DNA of 64,000 nucleotides from Streptomyces varsoviensis (GTDB lineage Bacteria; Actinomycetota; Actinomycetes; Streptomycetales; Streptomycetaceae). Below, piece after piece: positions 42,680 through 50,778 of this stretch. Under the pieces are notes generated by a model. That model was not told the DNA's origin. It made no database searches and saw only the letters and a list, made by a program, of their open reading frames with translations. How positions within the stretch are numbered: position 1 is the first letter of the stretch; each line of letters starts with the position of its first letter. The translations under genes and the position numbers were made by a program. The DNA lies in NCBI RefSeq assembly GCF_000718635.1, contig NZ_JOBF01000003.1:558001-622000 (forward strand). The letters are read 5' to 3'.

Positions 42680-45202
42680 TCAGCGCCTGCGCAGCACCGC
42701 GCGGGCGGGCAGCGAGGTCGCCGCGAGCCCCAGCACCAGGGCGCCTGCCGCGAAGCTCCCGTAGAGGAGCGGCGGTATATAGGGGCCCGCTCCGGTGAGG
42801 CCGCGCATCATCGGTACGAGCGTGGCGAGGGCGATCGCCGTGCCGAGGACGATCCCGGCGAAGGCCACCAGCAGCGCCTCCCAACGGACCATGCCGAGCA
42901 CCTGGCGGCGCGTGGAGCCGATCAGCCGCAGCGTGCCGAGTTCGCGGCGGCGGTCGAAGACGGTCATCACCAGGGTGTTGACGGCGGCGACGGCGGCGAA
43001 CCCGCCGAGCACCGCGGCCATCAGTGTGTTGGCCCAGGCCGAGACCTCCCGGTCCTTGTCCTTGGCTGCCGCGTACCCGGCCCGGTCGGTGACCTCGCCG
43101 AGGGCCGCGAGCTTCCCGGCGACCTGCCGCGCGTCGGCGCCGCGCGCGTCCCGCACCAGGACGTCGCTGTCGAACCCGGCCGTGACGTGCGGCGCGAGGG
43201 CCGTACGGACCATGGTGACCTGGGCGACGCCGAGCCCCCGGCCGTAGGTCGCGACGACCTCCGGGCGGGCCTTGGTGCCGTCCGGCAGGACCAGGGAGAG
43301 CCGGTCGCCGACCTTCACGTCCGCGCCGTCGGCGAGGTTGGCGGCGACCGCGACCTTGCCCGGCCCGAGGGCGTCGAGGCTGCCGGCCCGGACGTCGAGG
43401 TCCTGGACGGCGCGCAGGTCGGCGCCGGTGCCGCCGACGCCCTGGGTGGAGGCGGTGAGCGGCCCGTCGGTGGTGGAGGACGTGTAGAGCACGCTCGTAC
43501 GGAGCAGGCCGACGGCCGTCTCGACGCCGGGGGTCGCCGCTGCCTTCGCGGCCGTGCCGGTCGGCAGGCCGCCGGGCGCGGAGATCACATGGTCCGCGGT
43601 GATCCCGGCGCGCTGCTGGGCCGCGCGGGCGTGGTCCTCGCTGGTGTGCATGAACACCAGCGTCGAGGCGAAGGCCATGGCCAGCACGATCGGGGTGATC
43701 GCGGAGGCCAGGCGGCGCGCGTTGGCGCGGGAGTTGGCGGATGCGAGGTGGGCCGCCGCGGGGCCGGCGCGCAGGGGCAGGCCGATGAGGTGGGCGCAGA
43801 GCCGGGCCACCAGCGGGCCGAGCAGAGCCACGCCGAGCATGAAGAGCATGACGACGCCGGACGCCGTGTTGGCGGCGTCGTCGCCGGTCAGGGTGGCCGC
43901 GAGGATGGCGAGGACGACGCCGCCGACGAGCGCGGCGGCACCGAGTGCCGTACGGACGGGGCCGGGCCGGGAGCGTTCCACGGCGGCCTCGCCGAGGGCC
44001 TGGCCGGGCTTGATGCGGGCCGGGCGGCGCGCGGCGGCGGCCCCCGCGCACAGCGCGGTGAGCAGGCCCACACCGACGGCGGCGACGAGCGGGATGCCGG
44101 AGTCGCCGAGCCGCACGGCGTCCGGGACCACGCCCTTCTCCTTCAACTGGCCGAACCACCAGCGCGCGAGGGCGATGCCGGGCAGGCAGCCGAGCGCGCC
44201 GGCGAGGGGCGCGACGAGCAGCGCCTCGGCGGCGATGGACCGGCGGACCTGGCGCGGGGTGGCGCCGATGGCGCGCAGCAGCGCGAACTCACGGGCGCGC
44301 TGGCCGACGGAGAGGGCGACGGTGCCGGCGGCGGTGAAGATCGCGACCATCGTCGCGACGCCGCCGAACGAGCCGCCGAGCCCCATCAGCGTCTCCTTGG
44401 CGCCGGCGAGCGCGGGCTGTTCGACGGCGCCGCGGTCGTCGCCGGTGTGCACCTGGGCGGCCTTGCCGACGGCCTGCCGGACGGAGTCCGCGAGCCGGTC
44501 GGTGGAGGTGCCGGCCGTGGGCAGCACGGCGACCGCGTCGATCTTGCCGGGGTGGCCGGAAACCTGGACGGCCTGGGCGTCGGTGAGCCAGGCGGTGGGC
44601 GCGGCCGTACGGGCCGTACCGGCGACGGTGACGTCGCGGGCGCCGGCGGGGGTGTTCAGGGTGACGCGGTCGCCGGCCTTGATGTGCGCGGCGCGGGCGG
44701 TGGCCGTGTCGAGCACGGCCTGGCCGGCGCGCGGGGCGCTGCCGGTGGCGAGTTCGGCGCCGGTGAAGGCGGCCGAGCCCCAGCCGTGGGCGGTGACGGG
44801 GGCGGCAGCCCGCCCGGTCGTCTTCGCGCCGGTCAGGTGCGCCGGGTAGCCGACGTCCCCGATCGCGGCCTGCACGCCGGGGGCGTGCGCGACCTTCCCG
44901 ACGAGCGAGGCGTCGAGGCGGGCCGTGTCCGGCAGCGGCTCGGACTCGGTCTCCCGGTCCTCGCCGTGCCCGATCACGTAATGCGCCTTCTGGTCCGCGG
45001 CGGCCACCACGGGAGCGCCGGCATACCGCTCGGGCGGCACGGACGCCCGTATGCCGGTCTCCAGGAGGATTCCGCAGGCCGAGACGATCATCGCGGCCAT
45101 CAGCAGCGCCACGAACGTCCCCACGAACGACGCGGGCTTGAACCGGATCGCGGCCCGGGCCAGCCCATTGGTGCCCCCCTGGGGGGCGCGGGTCGCGCTC
45201 AT
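42680..45202 (-). CDS. ABC transporter permease, FtsX/MacB type
   Basis: About 840 residues: N-terminal membrane segment (FVGTFVALLMAAMIVSACGILL), a large extracytoplasmic MacB-like domain, an FtsX core (MVAIFTAAGTVALSVGQRAREFALLRAIGATPRQVRRS), a second extracytoplasmic domain, and a second FtsX core (AVNTLVMTVFDRRRELGTLRLIGSTRRQVLGM). Two fused FtsX units are typical of actinobacterial lipoprotein or antimicrobial-peptide exporters. ATG at 45202 has GAGGAGAGG about 4 bp upstream. Pairs with the ATPase gene upstream on the same strand, across a 214-bp spacer rich in repeats. Confidence 0.93.
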   Translation of the reverse strand: MSATRAPQGGTNGLARAAIRFKPASFVGTFVALLMAAMIVSACGILLETGIRASVPPERYAGAPVVAAADQKAHYVIGHGEDRETESEPLPDTARLDASLVGKVAHAPGVQAAIGDVGYPAHLTGAKTTGRAAAPVTAHGWGSAAFTGAELATGSAPRAGQAVLDTATARAAHIKAGDRVTLNTPAGARDVTVAGTARTAAPTAWLTDAQAVQVSGHPGKIDAVAVLPTAGTSTDRLADSVRQAVGKAAQVHTGDDRGAVEQPALAGAKETLMGLGGSFGGVATMVAIFTAAGTVALSVGQRAREFALLRAIGATPRQVRRSIAAEALLVAPLAGALGCLPGIALARWWFGQLKEKGVVPDAVRLGDSGIPLVAAVGVGLLTALCAGAAAARRPARIKPGQALGEAAVERSRPGPVRTALGAAALVGGVVLAILAATLTGDDAANTASGVVMLFMLGVALLGPLVARLCAHLIGLPLRAGPAAAHLASANSRANARRLASAITPIVLAMAFASTLVFMHTSEDHARAAQQRAGITADHVISAPGGLPTGTAAKAAATPGVETAVGLLRTSVLYTSSTTDGPLTASTQGVGGTGADLRAVQDLDVRAGSLDALGPGKVAVAANLADGADVKVGDRLSLVLPDGTKARPEVVATYGRGLGVAQVTMVRTALAPHVTAGFDSDVLVRDARGADARQVAGKLAALGEVTDRAGYAAAKDKDREVSAWANTLMAAVLGGFAAVAAVNTLVMTVFDRRRELGTLRLIGSTRRQVLGMVRWEALLVAFAGIVLGTAIALATLVPMMRGLTGAGPYIPPLLYGSFAAGALVLGLAATSLPARAVLRRR

Positions 45203-45249
45203 CGGACCTCTCCTCGCCATACGAACGTCCACACCCCGCCGAGATCCGA

Positions 45250-45400
45250 CAGGAGGCCACAGCCTCGCCGGGCAGCCGACCGCTGCGGCCGGGCCGTGCC
45301 GACGGCCGGGAGAAGGCCGCGGGCCTGCCGGGCGGGCAACTGCCGCGGTCGGGCCGCGAGAAGGCCCCGGGCCCGCCGGGCAGACGACTGGTGAGCCGAA
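45250..45400. repeat. Degenerate repeats in the ABC ATPase-permease spacer
   Basis: Two to three imperfect units of roughly 45-57 bp, each containing GCCGGGC(A/G)G, a GGxCGGGCCG core and GAGAAGGCC. On the minus strand frames they would encode Arg/Pro/Ser-rich repeats, but no start with a binding site supports a gene. Confidence 0.55.
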
Positions 45401-45416
45401 GCGGCATAGCGGATCG

Positions 45417-46259
45417 TCACGCTGCCGCGCCTTCGTGGGAGGGCCGACGGGCGGTGAGGGAGACCATGCGGGCGGCTATCTGCTCGGCGGTGGCTCGGTG
45501 GAAGCTGTCGGCGATGGCGCCGTCGGCGAGGAAGAGGACGCGGTCGGACCAGGCGGCGGCGACCGGGTCGTGGGTGACCATGACGACGGTGGCGCCGAGG
45601 CCGTCGACGGCGTGCCGGAGCAGGCCGAGGACCTCGGCGGCGGTGCCGGTGTCGAGCGCGCCGGTGGGCTCGTCCGCGAAGACCACGTCCGGGCGGGTGA
45701 TCAGGGCGCGGGCGATGGCGACGCGCTGCTGCTGGCCGCCGGACAGCTCGCCGGGGCGGCGGGCCCCCTTGTCGCCGAGCCCCACCTGGGAGAGGACCTC
45801 GGCGGCGCGCCGTCGGTCGGCGCGCTCCCCGGCGAGGCGCATCGGGAGGACTACGTTCTGCTCGACGGTCAGCGACGGGAGCAGGTTGAAGGACTGGAAG
45901 ACGAAGCCGAGGCGGCTGCGGCGCAGCTCGGTCAGCTTGTTCTCGTTCATGCCGGTGATCTCGGTGCCGCCGAGCCGTACGGAACCCTCGGACGGGCGGT
46001 CGAGCCCGGCCGCGCACTGGAGGAAGGTCGACTTGCCGGAGCCGGAGGGCCCCATCACGGCGGTGAAGCTGCCGCGCGGGAGGGCGAGGTCGAGGGAGCG
46101 CAGGGCGTGGACGACGGATGTGCCGCGGCCGTAGCGGCGGGCGACTCCGCGCAGTTCGACGGCCCAGTCGCCGGTGTTCGCGGTGACGTTCCCCGCTGCC
46201 GGTGCGCCGGCGCCCGTACCGGCCCTGTCGTCGCTCTGTCGCTTGCCGCGCAGCCCCAT
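45417..46259 (-). CDS. ABC transporter ATP-binding protein (MacB/LolD type)
   Basis: 280 residues. Walker A MGPSGSGKSTFLQ, Q-loop FVFQSFNLLPSLTVEQN, signature LSGGQQQRVAIARAL, Walker B VVFADEPTGALD and switch His MVTHD. FNLLPSLTV and DEPTGALD are marks of the MacB/LolD/FtsE-like subfamily that works with FtsX-type permeases. The N-terminal about 30 residues are an extra Ala/Gly-rich stretch. Powers the permease encoded downstream; cargo unknown. Confidence 0.95.
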   Translation of the reverse strand: MGLRGKRQSDDRAGTGAGAPAAGNVTANTGDWAVELRGVARRYGRGTSVVHALRSLDLALPRGSFTAVMGPSGSGKSTFLQCAAGLDRPSEGSVRLGGTEITGMNENKLTELRRSRLGFVFQSFNLLPSLTVEQNVVLPMRLAGERADRRRAAEVLSQVGLGDKGARRPGELSGGQQQRVAIARALITRPDVVFADEPTGALDTGTAAEVLGLLRHAVDGLGATVVMVTHDPVAAAWSDRVLFLADGAIADSFHRATAEQIAARMVSLTARRPSHEGAAA

Positions 46260-46487
46260 GGCCCCGCCTCTCGTCTCGTGGTCCCCGTGGTGTGGTCAAC
46301 GTCTGAAATCTATGGTTCCGGCGCAGGTCAGGGCCATGGCGTCGGCCGGTGGATCGGGGGTGGGGGCAGCACCACCAAGGTCGCTGGCCGTAACCACCCC
46401 AAAGTCGTTTGGTAAACTAACTACCCACCTTTCCTTGACTCCCCCTTGACCGAATGACCATCCGTCCGGCCGAACTCTGGAGGAGCC

Positions 46488-47705
46488 ATCGGACACGCAG
46501 ACACCCTCATCGCCATGGGCGGCGCCTTTCTGGCGGCGGCCGTCCTGGCCCGCGCCGGCGGCCGCATCGGCCTGCCGACCATCCCCCTCTTCATCCTCGC
46601 GGGCATCCTCCTCGGCCCGCACACGCCCGGCTACGTACTGGTCGCCGACCCGCACGACCTGGAGATGCTCTCCGCGCTCGGCCTGGTCCTGCTGCTCTTC
46701 TACCTCGGGCTCGAATTCCATCTGGACGACCTGAAGACCGGCGGCCGCAAGATGGCGCTCGCGGGCGGCGCGTACCTGGCGCTGAACGTCGGCGCGGGCC
46801 TGGTCTTCGGCTTCGCGACCGGCTGGGGCACCTCCGAGGCGCTCGTACTCGCCGGTGTGCTCGGCATCTCCTCGTCCGCGATCGTCACCAAGGTCCTCGT
46901 CGACCTCGGCCGGCTCGGCAACGGCGAGACCAAGCCGATCCTCGGCATCATCGTGGTCGAGGACATCTTCCTGGCCCTCTACCTCGCCGCCCTCCAGCCG
47001 ATCCTGTCCGGCGCGGACAGCCTGGCCTCGGCGGCGGGGGACGCGGGCAAGGCGTTCGGCTTCCTGCTGCTGCTCGCGGTCGCGGCCCGCTGGGGCACCC
47101 GGCTCATCGGCAAGCTGATGCACACCAAGGACGACGAACTGCTCGTCATCTCGTTCCTGGGCGTCGCCGTCCTCGTCGCCGGGGTCTCCGAGTGGTTCGG
47201 GGTCGCGGACGCGATCGGCGCGTTCATGGTGGGTCTGATGCTCGGCAGCACGGGCTCGGGCGACCGCATCCGGACGCTGGTGCACCCGCTGCGCGACGCG
47301 TTCGGGGCGATCTTCTTCTTCGCGTTCGGGCTCTCGATCGACCCGGGCGACCTGCCGGGCGTGCTCGTGCCGGTGCTGATCGCGGTCGCGGTGACGCTGG
47401 TGATGAACGTGGTCGCCGGGCTCGTGGCCGCCCGCCTCTACGGCTTCGGGGCGCAGCCCGCCGCCAACATCTCCACCACCCTGCTGGCGCGCGGCGAGTT
47501 CGCGCTGATCCTCGCCACGATGGCGGCCGGGGCGGGGCTGAACCCGCGGCTCTCCCCCTTCATCGCGGGGTACGTGCTCGTCCTGGCCGTACTCGGCCCG
47601 CTGGCCGCCGGCCGCTCGTACTGGCTGGCGCGGCTGCTGCCGGGCGGCCCCGGCGAGCCGCCCGGCGGCGGGGCTCTCGCGTCCCCGGCCGCGGAACGGG
47701 TGTGA
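46488..47705 (+). CDS. CPA2-family cation:proton antiporter (KefB-like)
   Basis: About 405 residues, about 12 hydrophobic segments, no cytoplasmic RCK domain. Family motifs: GRIGLPTIPLFILAGILLGP, LGLVLLLFYLGLEF, the GISSSAIVTKVLVD segment with VVEDIFLALYLA, and LLARGEFALILATMAAGAG. Exchanges K+ or Na+ for H+. Start is unusual: the first conventional codon, ATG at 46515, is 29 bp from the strong GGAGGAG (46479-46485) and would cut membrane segment 1 in half. Reading in frame from ATC at 46488, 4 bp after GGAGG, restores GHADTLIAMGG and a full-length segment. I annotate from ATC as the best-supported but non-canonical start. Confidence 0.85.
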   Translation: MGHADTLIAMGGAFLAAAVLARAGGRIGLPTIPLFILAGILLGPHTPGYVLVADPHDLEMLSALGLVLLLFYLGLEFHLDDLKTGGRKMALAGGAYLALNVGAGLVFGFATGWGTSEALVLAGVLGISSSAIVTKVLVDLGRLGNGETKPILGIIVVEDIFLALYLAALQPILSGADSLASAAGDAGKAFGFLLLLAVAARWGTRLIGKLMHTKDDELLVISFLGVAVLVAGVSEWFGVADAIGAFMVGLMLGSTGSGDRIRTLVHPLRDAFGAIFFFAFGLSIDPGDLPGVLVPVLIAVAVTLVMNVVAGLVAARLYGFGAQPAANISTTLLARGEFALILATMAAGAGLNPRLSPFIAGYVLVLAVLGPLAAGRSYWLARLLPGGPGEPPGGGALASPAAERV

Positions 47706-47809
47706 CGACCGGGGGCACGCGCACGGGTCGCGGGCGCTCGTACGGGGCCGGGCGGACGCGCACGGGCCGACCGGAGGCGTACGGACCGGGGCCGGCCTTC
47801 GCCGGCCGG

Positions 47810-48304
47810 TCAGTCGACGAGCTTGTCCAGGAAGGCGTACAGGTTGACCCGCGCCCGCTCGACCTGCTCCTCGACCGTCAGGGACTCCTCGAAGCGGCCG
47901 CCGGCCCGTGGGGTCTTCTTGCCGCGGATGTAGAGGGAGCAGGCGAGGTCGGAGCAGAGGTACTCGCCGACCGAGTCGCCCTGCCGCCCGGCCGGGCCGA
48001 CCTTGCGGGCCGCCATCAGCGACACGCCGTCGCCGGGGTGCGTGGTCAGGCAGAGCGAGCACATGCCGCGGTGGAGCAGGCCGCGCCGGCCCGCCGAGGC
48101 GCGGAGGGTCACGCCGACGAGACCGTCGCCGCGTTCGGCGACGAGGTAGCCGCGGTCGGGCGCGCCGGGGTCGCGCCAGCCCAGAAAGTCCAGGTCGTCC
48201 CAGCGGCGCTCGTCGAGGTCCCGGGGGACCGCCAGCCGCTTGGCCTCCCCTTTGGAGCAATTGACGAACGACGCGCGGATCTCCGGTTCACTTACTGCTC
48301 TCAT
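47810..48304 (-). CDS. FBP-domain (EF-G-binding) zinc protein
   Basis: 164 residues. The N-terminus (MRAVSEPEIRASFVNCSKGEAKRL) and the four-cysteine treble-clef region (CSLCLTTHPGDGVSLM and YLCSDLACSLYIRGKK) match the FBP domain of fusidic-acid-resistance-type EF-G-binding proteins, which free EF-G from stalled ribosomes. In actinobacteria these are often called FBP domain-containing protein without tested function. No good ribosome binding site. Divergent from the nitroreductase gene with a 72-bp AT-rich interval that contains a small dyad. Confidence 0.85.
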   Translation of the reverse strand: MRAVSEPEIRASFVNCSKGEAKRLAVPRDLDERRWDDLDFLGWRDPGAPDRGYLVAERGDGLVGVTLRASAGRRGLLHRGMCSLCLTTHPGDGVSLMAARKVGPAGRQGDSVGEYLCSDLACSLYIRGKKTPRAGGRFEESLTVEEQVERARVNLYAFLDKLVD

Positions 48305-48322
48305 GGCTCGGACGCTAACAGC

Positions 48323-48339
48323 GCCTATTTCTTTTAGGC
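48323..48339. promoter_or_regulatory. Dyad in the FBP-nitroreductase divergent promoter
   Basis: GCCTA (48323-48327) and TAGGC (48335-48339) around 7 bases in an unusually AT-rich interval. A related TTAGG half-site recurs at 48355-48359, 20 bp after the first. The position between two divergent starts fits an operator for a MarR- or TetR-like repressor, but no such gene is adjacent. Confidence 0.4.
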
Positions 48340-48376
48340 AAACAATTAAAATGCTTAGGTTGAAGGAGGATGCGTG

Positions 48377-48946
48377 ATGCACGTAACGCCCGATCCGTCG
48401 GCTTCCGCGCTGACATCGCTGAGAGCGACCCGGTGGTTCACCAACGAACCGGTCCGCGACGAGCACCTGCGTCCGGTGCTGGAGGCCGGGCGCTGGACCG
48501 GCTCGGCGCGCAACCGCCAGCCGTGGCGGTTCGTGGTGGTGCGCGATCGCGAGATCCGCCAGCAGCTCGCGCGCCTGGGCGCGTACGCGGGGCACCTCGC
48601 CGTGGCGCCCGTGGTGATCGCGCTCGCGGTGGAGGAGACCGCCGGCGGCGAGGACGCCCAGTTCGACGCGGGGCGCGCGGCGCAGAACATGATGCTCGCC
48701 GCCCACGTCCAGGGGCTGGGCACCTGCCCCGCGTCCTTCTTCCCCGCCGAGAACGCCGACCGCGCCGGACCGCTGTGCGGCATGGCGCCCCCGTGGCGGG
48801 TCCGTACCGCCATCTCTCTCGGCCACCCCGCCCCCGCGCCGCCCGGAAAGCCGGCGATCCCCACCGGGCGCCTGCCGCTGGCCGAGTTGGTGACGGAGAT
48901 CCCCGAGGCGCCGAAGGCCCCCGAAGGGCCCGGGCCCGTGGGCTGA
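48377..48946 (+). CDS. Nitroreductase family protein
   Basis: 189 residues with the FMN-binding nitroreductase pattern: LRATRWFTNEPV at the N-terminus, GRWTGSARNRQPWRFVVV (the SxxNxQPW flavin motif), the AAQNMMLAAHVQGLGTC helix and a C-terminal GHPAPAPPGKP. Reduces nitro- or quinone-type compounds with NAD(P)H; natural substrate unknown. AAGGAGG lies 7 bp before ATG 48377; GTG at 48374 is the alternative. Divergent from the FBP-domain gene. Confidence 0.9.
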   Translation: MHVTPDPSASALTSLRATRWFTNEPVRDEHLRPVLEAGRWTGSARNRQPWRFVVVRDREIRQQLARLGAYAGHLAVAPVVIALAVEETAGGEDAQFDAGRAAQNMMLAAHVQGLGTCPASFFPAENADRAGPLCGMAPPWRVRTAISLGHPAPAPPGKPAIPTGRLPLAELVTEIPEAPKAPEGPGPVG

Positions 48947-48989
48947 CGTCCGTACCCTCGCGGGCCCTGGGAGCCGGGCCCGCCGGGCA

Positions 48990-49041
48990 GGGGGTCAGGG
49001 GGCGCCATCCGATCAGGGGGTCAGCGGGCGCCGTTCGACCA
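48990..49041. repeat. 26-bp tandem duplication spanning the aminotransferase stop
   Basis: GGGGGTCAGGGGGCGCCATC... (48990-49015) is repeated at 49016-49041 with four mismatches. The stop codon of the aminotransferase (49021-49023) lies in the second copy, so the last codons plus stop have been duplicated downstream. Confidence 0.8.
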
Positions 49042-50520
49042 GGGGGCGAGGAGGTCGGCGACGCGCTGCACGGAGGCGACGACTTCCGCGGTGTCGACGG
49101 CGGTGTAGCACAGCCGGAAGTAGCCCGGTTCGGCGCAGGAGAGCAACTGGCCGGGGAGCAACTGCACCTGGGCGTAGGTGGCGATGTACCAGCGCAGCCA
49201 CTCCTCCTCGCTGGAGATGTTCGGGAACAGGATCGGCAGAGCGGCCGTCCCCCGCTTCTCGGCGTCGGCGGCGAAGGGCTCGGGCACGCGGTCCGGCCGC
49301 GGGAAGTGCGGTCCGATCTCCGGCGGGATCACGGCGGTGCCCCGCGGCGGCAGATACGCGCGCAGATCGAGCCAGAAGAACTGCGCCGCGTTCTGCCCCT
49401 CGCGGTAGCGGTACGGGAGGCGGCCGTTGTCGAGGGCCGCGCGGGTCTCCTGGAAAGCGGTCGTCAGCCAGCCCCGGTACTGCTTCATCAGCGCGAGCGG
49501 ATAACTCTCGCCGCCGCTCGTGGTCTTCAGCATCTTCCCGATGACGAAGTGTTTGAGGGAGTCGAAGGGGCTGAACCAGGAGTAGCTGTTCTGCTTGTCC
49601 TTGATGCCCCGCATGGCCTGTCGGACGACCGGGGACCGGGAAATCACGACACCGGCCTTGAATCCCGACATTCCGAAGTCCTTGGCGAAACCCCATACGA
49701 CGTGCACGCGGTCCCGCGCCTCCGGATTGTTCCGGTACGCGGCCAGTTCCAGAGCGCTCACGAACTCCGGGCCGGCGCCGGTGAGCTGGGAATGGGCGTA
49801 CATCTCGTCGGAGATGATGTGCATCCCCGTCTCGTTGAGCACCCACCGGTAAATACTCTCCAGGAGGTCCTTTCCGTAGTTGTCGCCCAGCGGGTTGTTG
49901 GGGTTGGTGAGGACGAGCAGTTTCGGCGGCTCCGGCTGGGTGCGGTAGACGTGCTGGATGTCCTCCAGCGTGAGGTCGAAGTGCTCTTCGCCCAGCTCAC
50001 GGAGGTGGACGGGGACGCAGCGCAGCTCGGGCCGCTGCTCGAAAGACCAGTTGAACCCCTGCCAGTAGGGGGCGGGCAGCAGCACCTGGTCGCCGCCGCG
50101 CAGAACGCCGCCCTCCCTGAGCGCGAAAGCGAGGCATTCCAGCGCGGCCGATACCCCTGACGTGCCGAAGATGTCGTCGCCGGTGAGGGTCGGGGAGAGC
50201 GTCGGGCGGAGCATCGCGGCGATATCGGCGCGAATCTCCGGGCTGCCGTAGGAAGGGGCGTATGTGACATCGCGCTGTTCCAGTACGCCGAGTCGGTCGA
50301 ATACGTTCTCCCGCAGGGAGGGGTAGACGAGGACGTTCTCCGCCGTGGCGAGGTTGATCACCTCGGGGTACAGCTCCTGGTGCACGGCGAGCCGGTGCTC
50401 CGGGTCGGCGGCGCCGGCGAGCAGCGCCGTGATCTCGTCGGGAGCGCGGCCCCCGGTCCCGTACTGCGGCGCGCCGTCCCGCGCCGCCGAGGCGTCCTTC
50501 GGGTTCACGTTCGCGGTCAT
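49021..50520 (-). CDS. PLP-dependent aminotransferase, ACC-synthase-like
   Basis: 499-residue fold-type I class I/II enzyme. INLATAENVLVYPSL resembles the substrate-binding region of ACC synthases; then VTYAPSYGSPEIR, FGTSGVSAALECL, the Asn motif LVLTNPNNPLG, Asp in HIISDEMYAHSQ, and the Schiff-base Lys in WGFAKDFGMSGFKAG, an (S/A)KD-x-G-xxGF pattern as in ACC synthases. Longer than ordinary class I aminotransferases, with a large insertion at about 355-430. Could make ACC-like or vinylglycine-type amino acids, or be a plain transaminase; no biosynthetic partners adjacent. ATG with GGGAGGA about 6 bp upstream. Its stop lies in a 26-bp duplication. Confidence 0.9.
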   Translation of the reverse strand: MTANVNPKDASAARDGAPQYGTGGRAPDEITALLAGAADPEHRLAVHQELYPEVINLATAENVLVYPSLRENVFDRLGVLEQRDVTYAPSYGSPEIRADIAAMLRPTLSPTLTGDDIFGTSGVSAALECLAFALREGGVLRGGDQVLLPAPYWQGFNWSFEQRPELRCVPVHLRELGEEHFDLTLEDIQHVYRTQPEPPKLLVLTNPNNPLGDNYGKDLLESIYRWVLNETGMHIISDEMYAHSQLTGAGPEFVSALELAAYRNNPEARDRVHVVWGFAKDFGMSGFKAGVVISRSPVVRQAMRGIKDKQNSYSWFSPFDSLKHFVIGKMLKTTSGGESYPLALMKQYRGWLTTAFQETRAALDNGRLPYRYREGQNAAQFFWLDLRAYLPPRGTAVIPPEIGPHFPRPDRVPEPFAADAEKRGTAALPILFPNISSEEEWLRWYIATYAQVQLLPGQLLSCAEPGYFRLCYTAVDTAEVVASVQRVADLLAPWSNGAR

Positions 50521-50742
50521 CGCGGTTCCTCCCTGGACAGGTGGGACCTTTCCGGAAAGCCCCCGCCTTTCCCCTATCTTTCGGGAGATCAGGGAGGCTG
50601 AACAGGAGGCGAACCGGTCGCGTGCCGGGGCGGCGCGGGGCGGCGCGGGGCAGGATCGCACAGGCGACACGCGCCCGTACGGGCGTACGACGACGGCCCC
50701 GGCCGGTCAGCCGGTCATCGCGCCGCGTTCACCGGGCGCCGC

Positions 50743-50778
50743 TCACCGCGATTCGGTCACCGCGGTTCGGTCACCGCG
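50743..50778. repeat. 14-bp tandem repeat across the MinD-like ATPase stop
   Basis: TCACCGCGATTCGG (50743-50756), TCACCGCGGTTCGG (50757-50770) and a partial TCACCGCG (50771-50778). The TGA of the ATPase gene is the first triplet of the second unit (50757-50759), and every unit contains a TGA on the coding strand. Confidence 0.85.

Noticed and set aside
45233..45407. A protein-coding gene in the ABC spacer
   Set aside because: Open frames exist on the minus strand, but no start has a binding site and the sequence is repeat-driven Arg/Pro/Ser.
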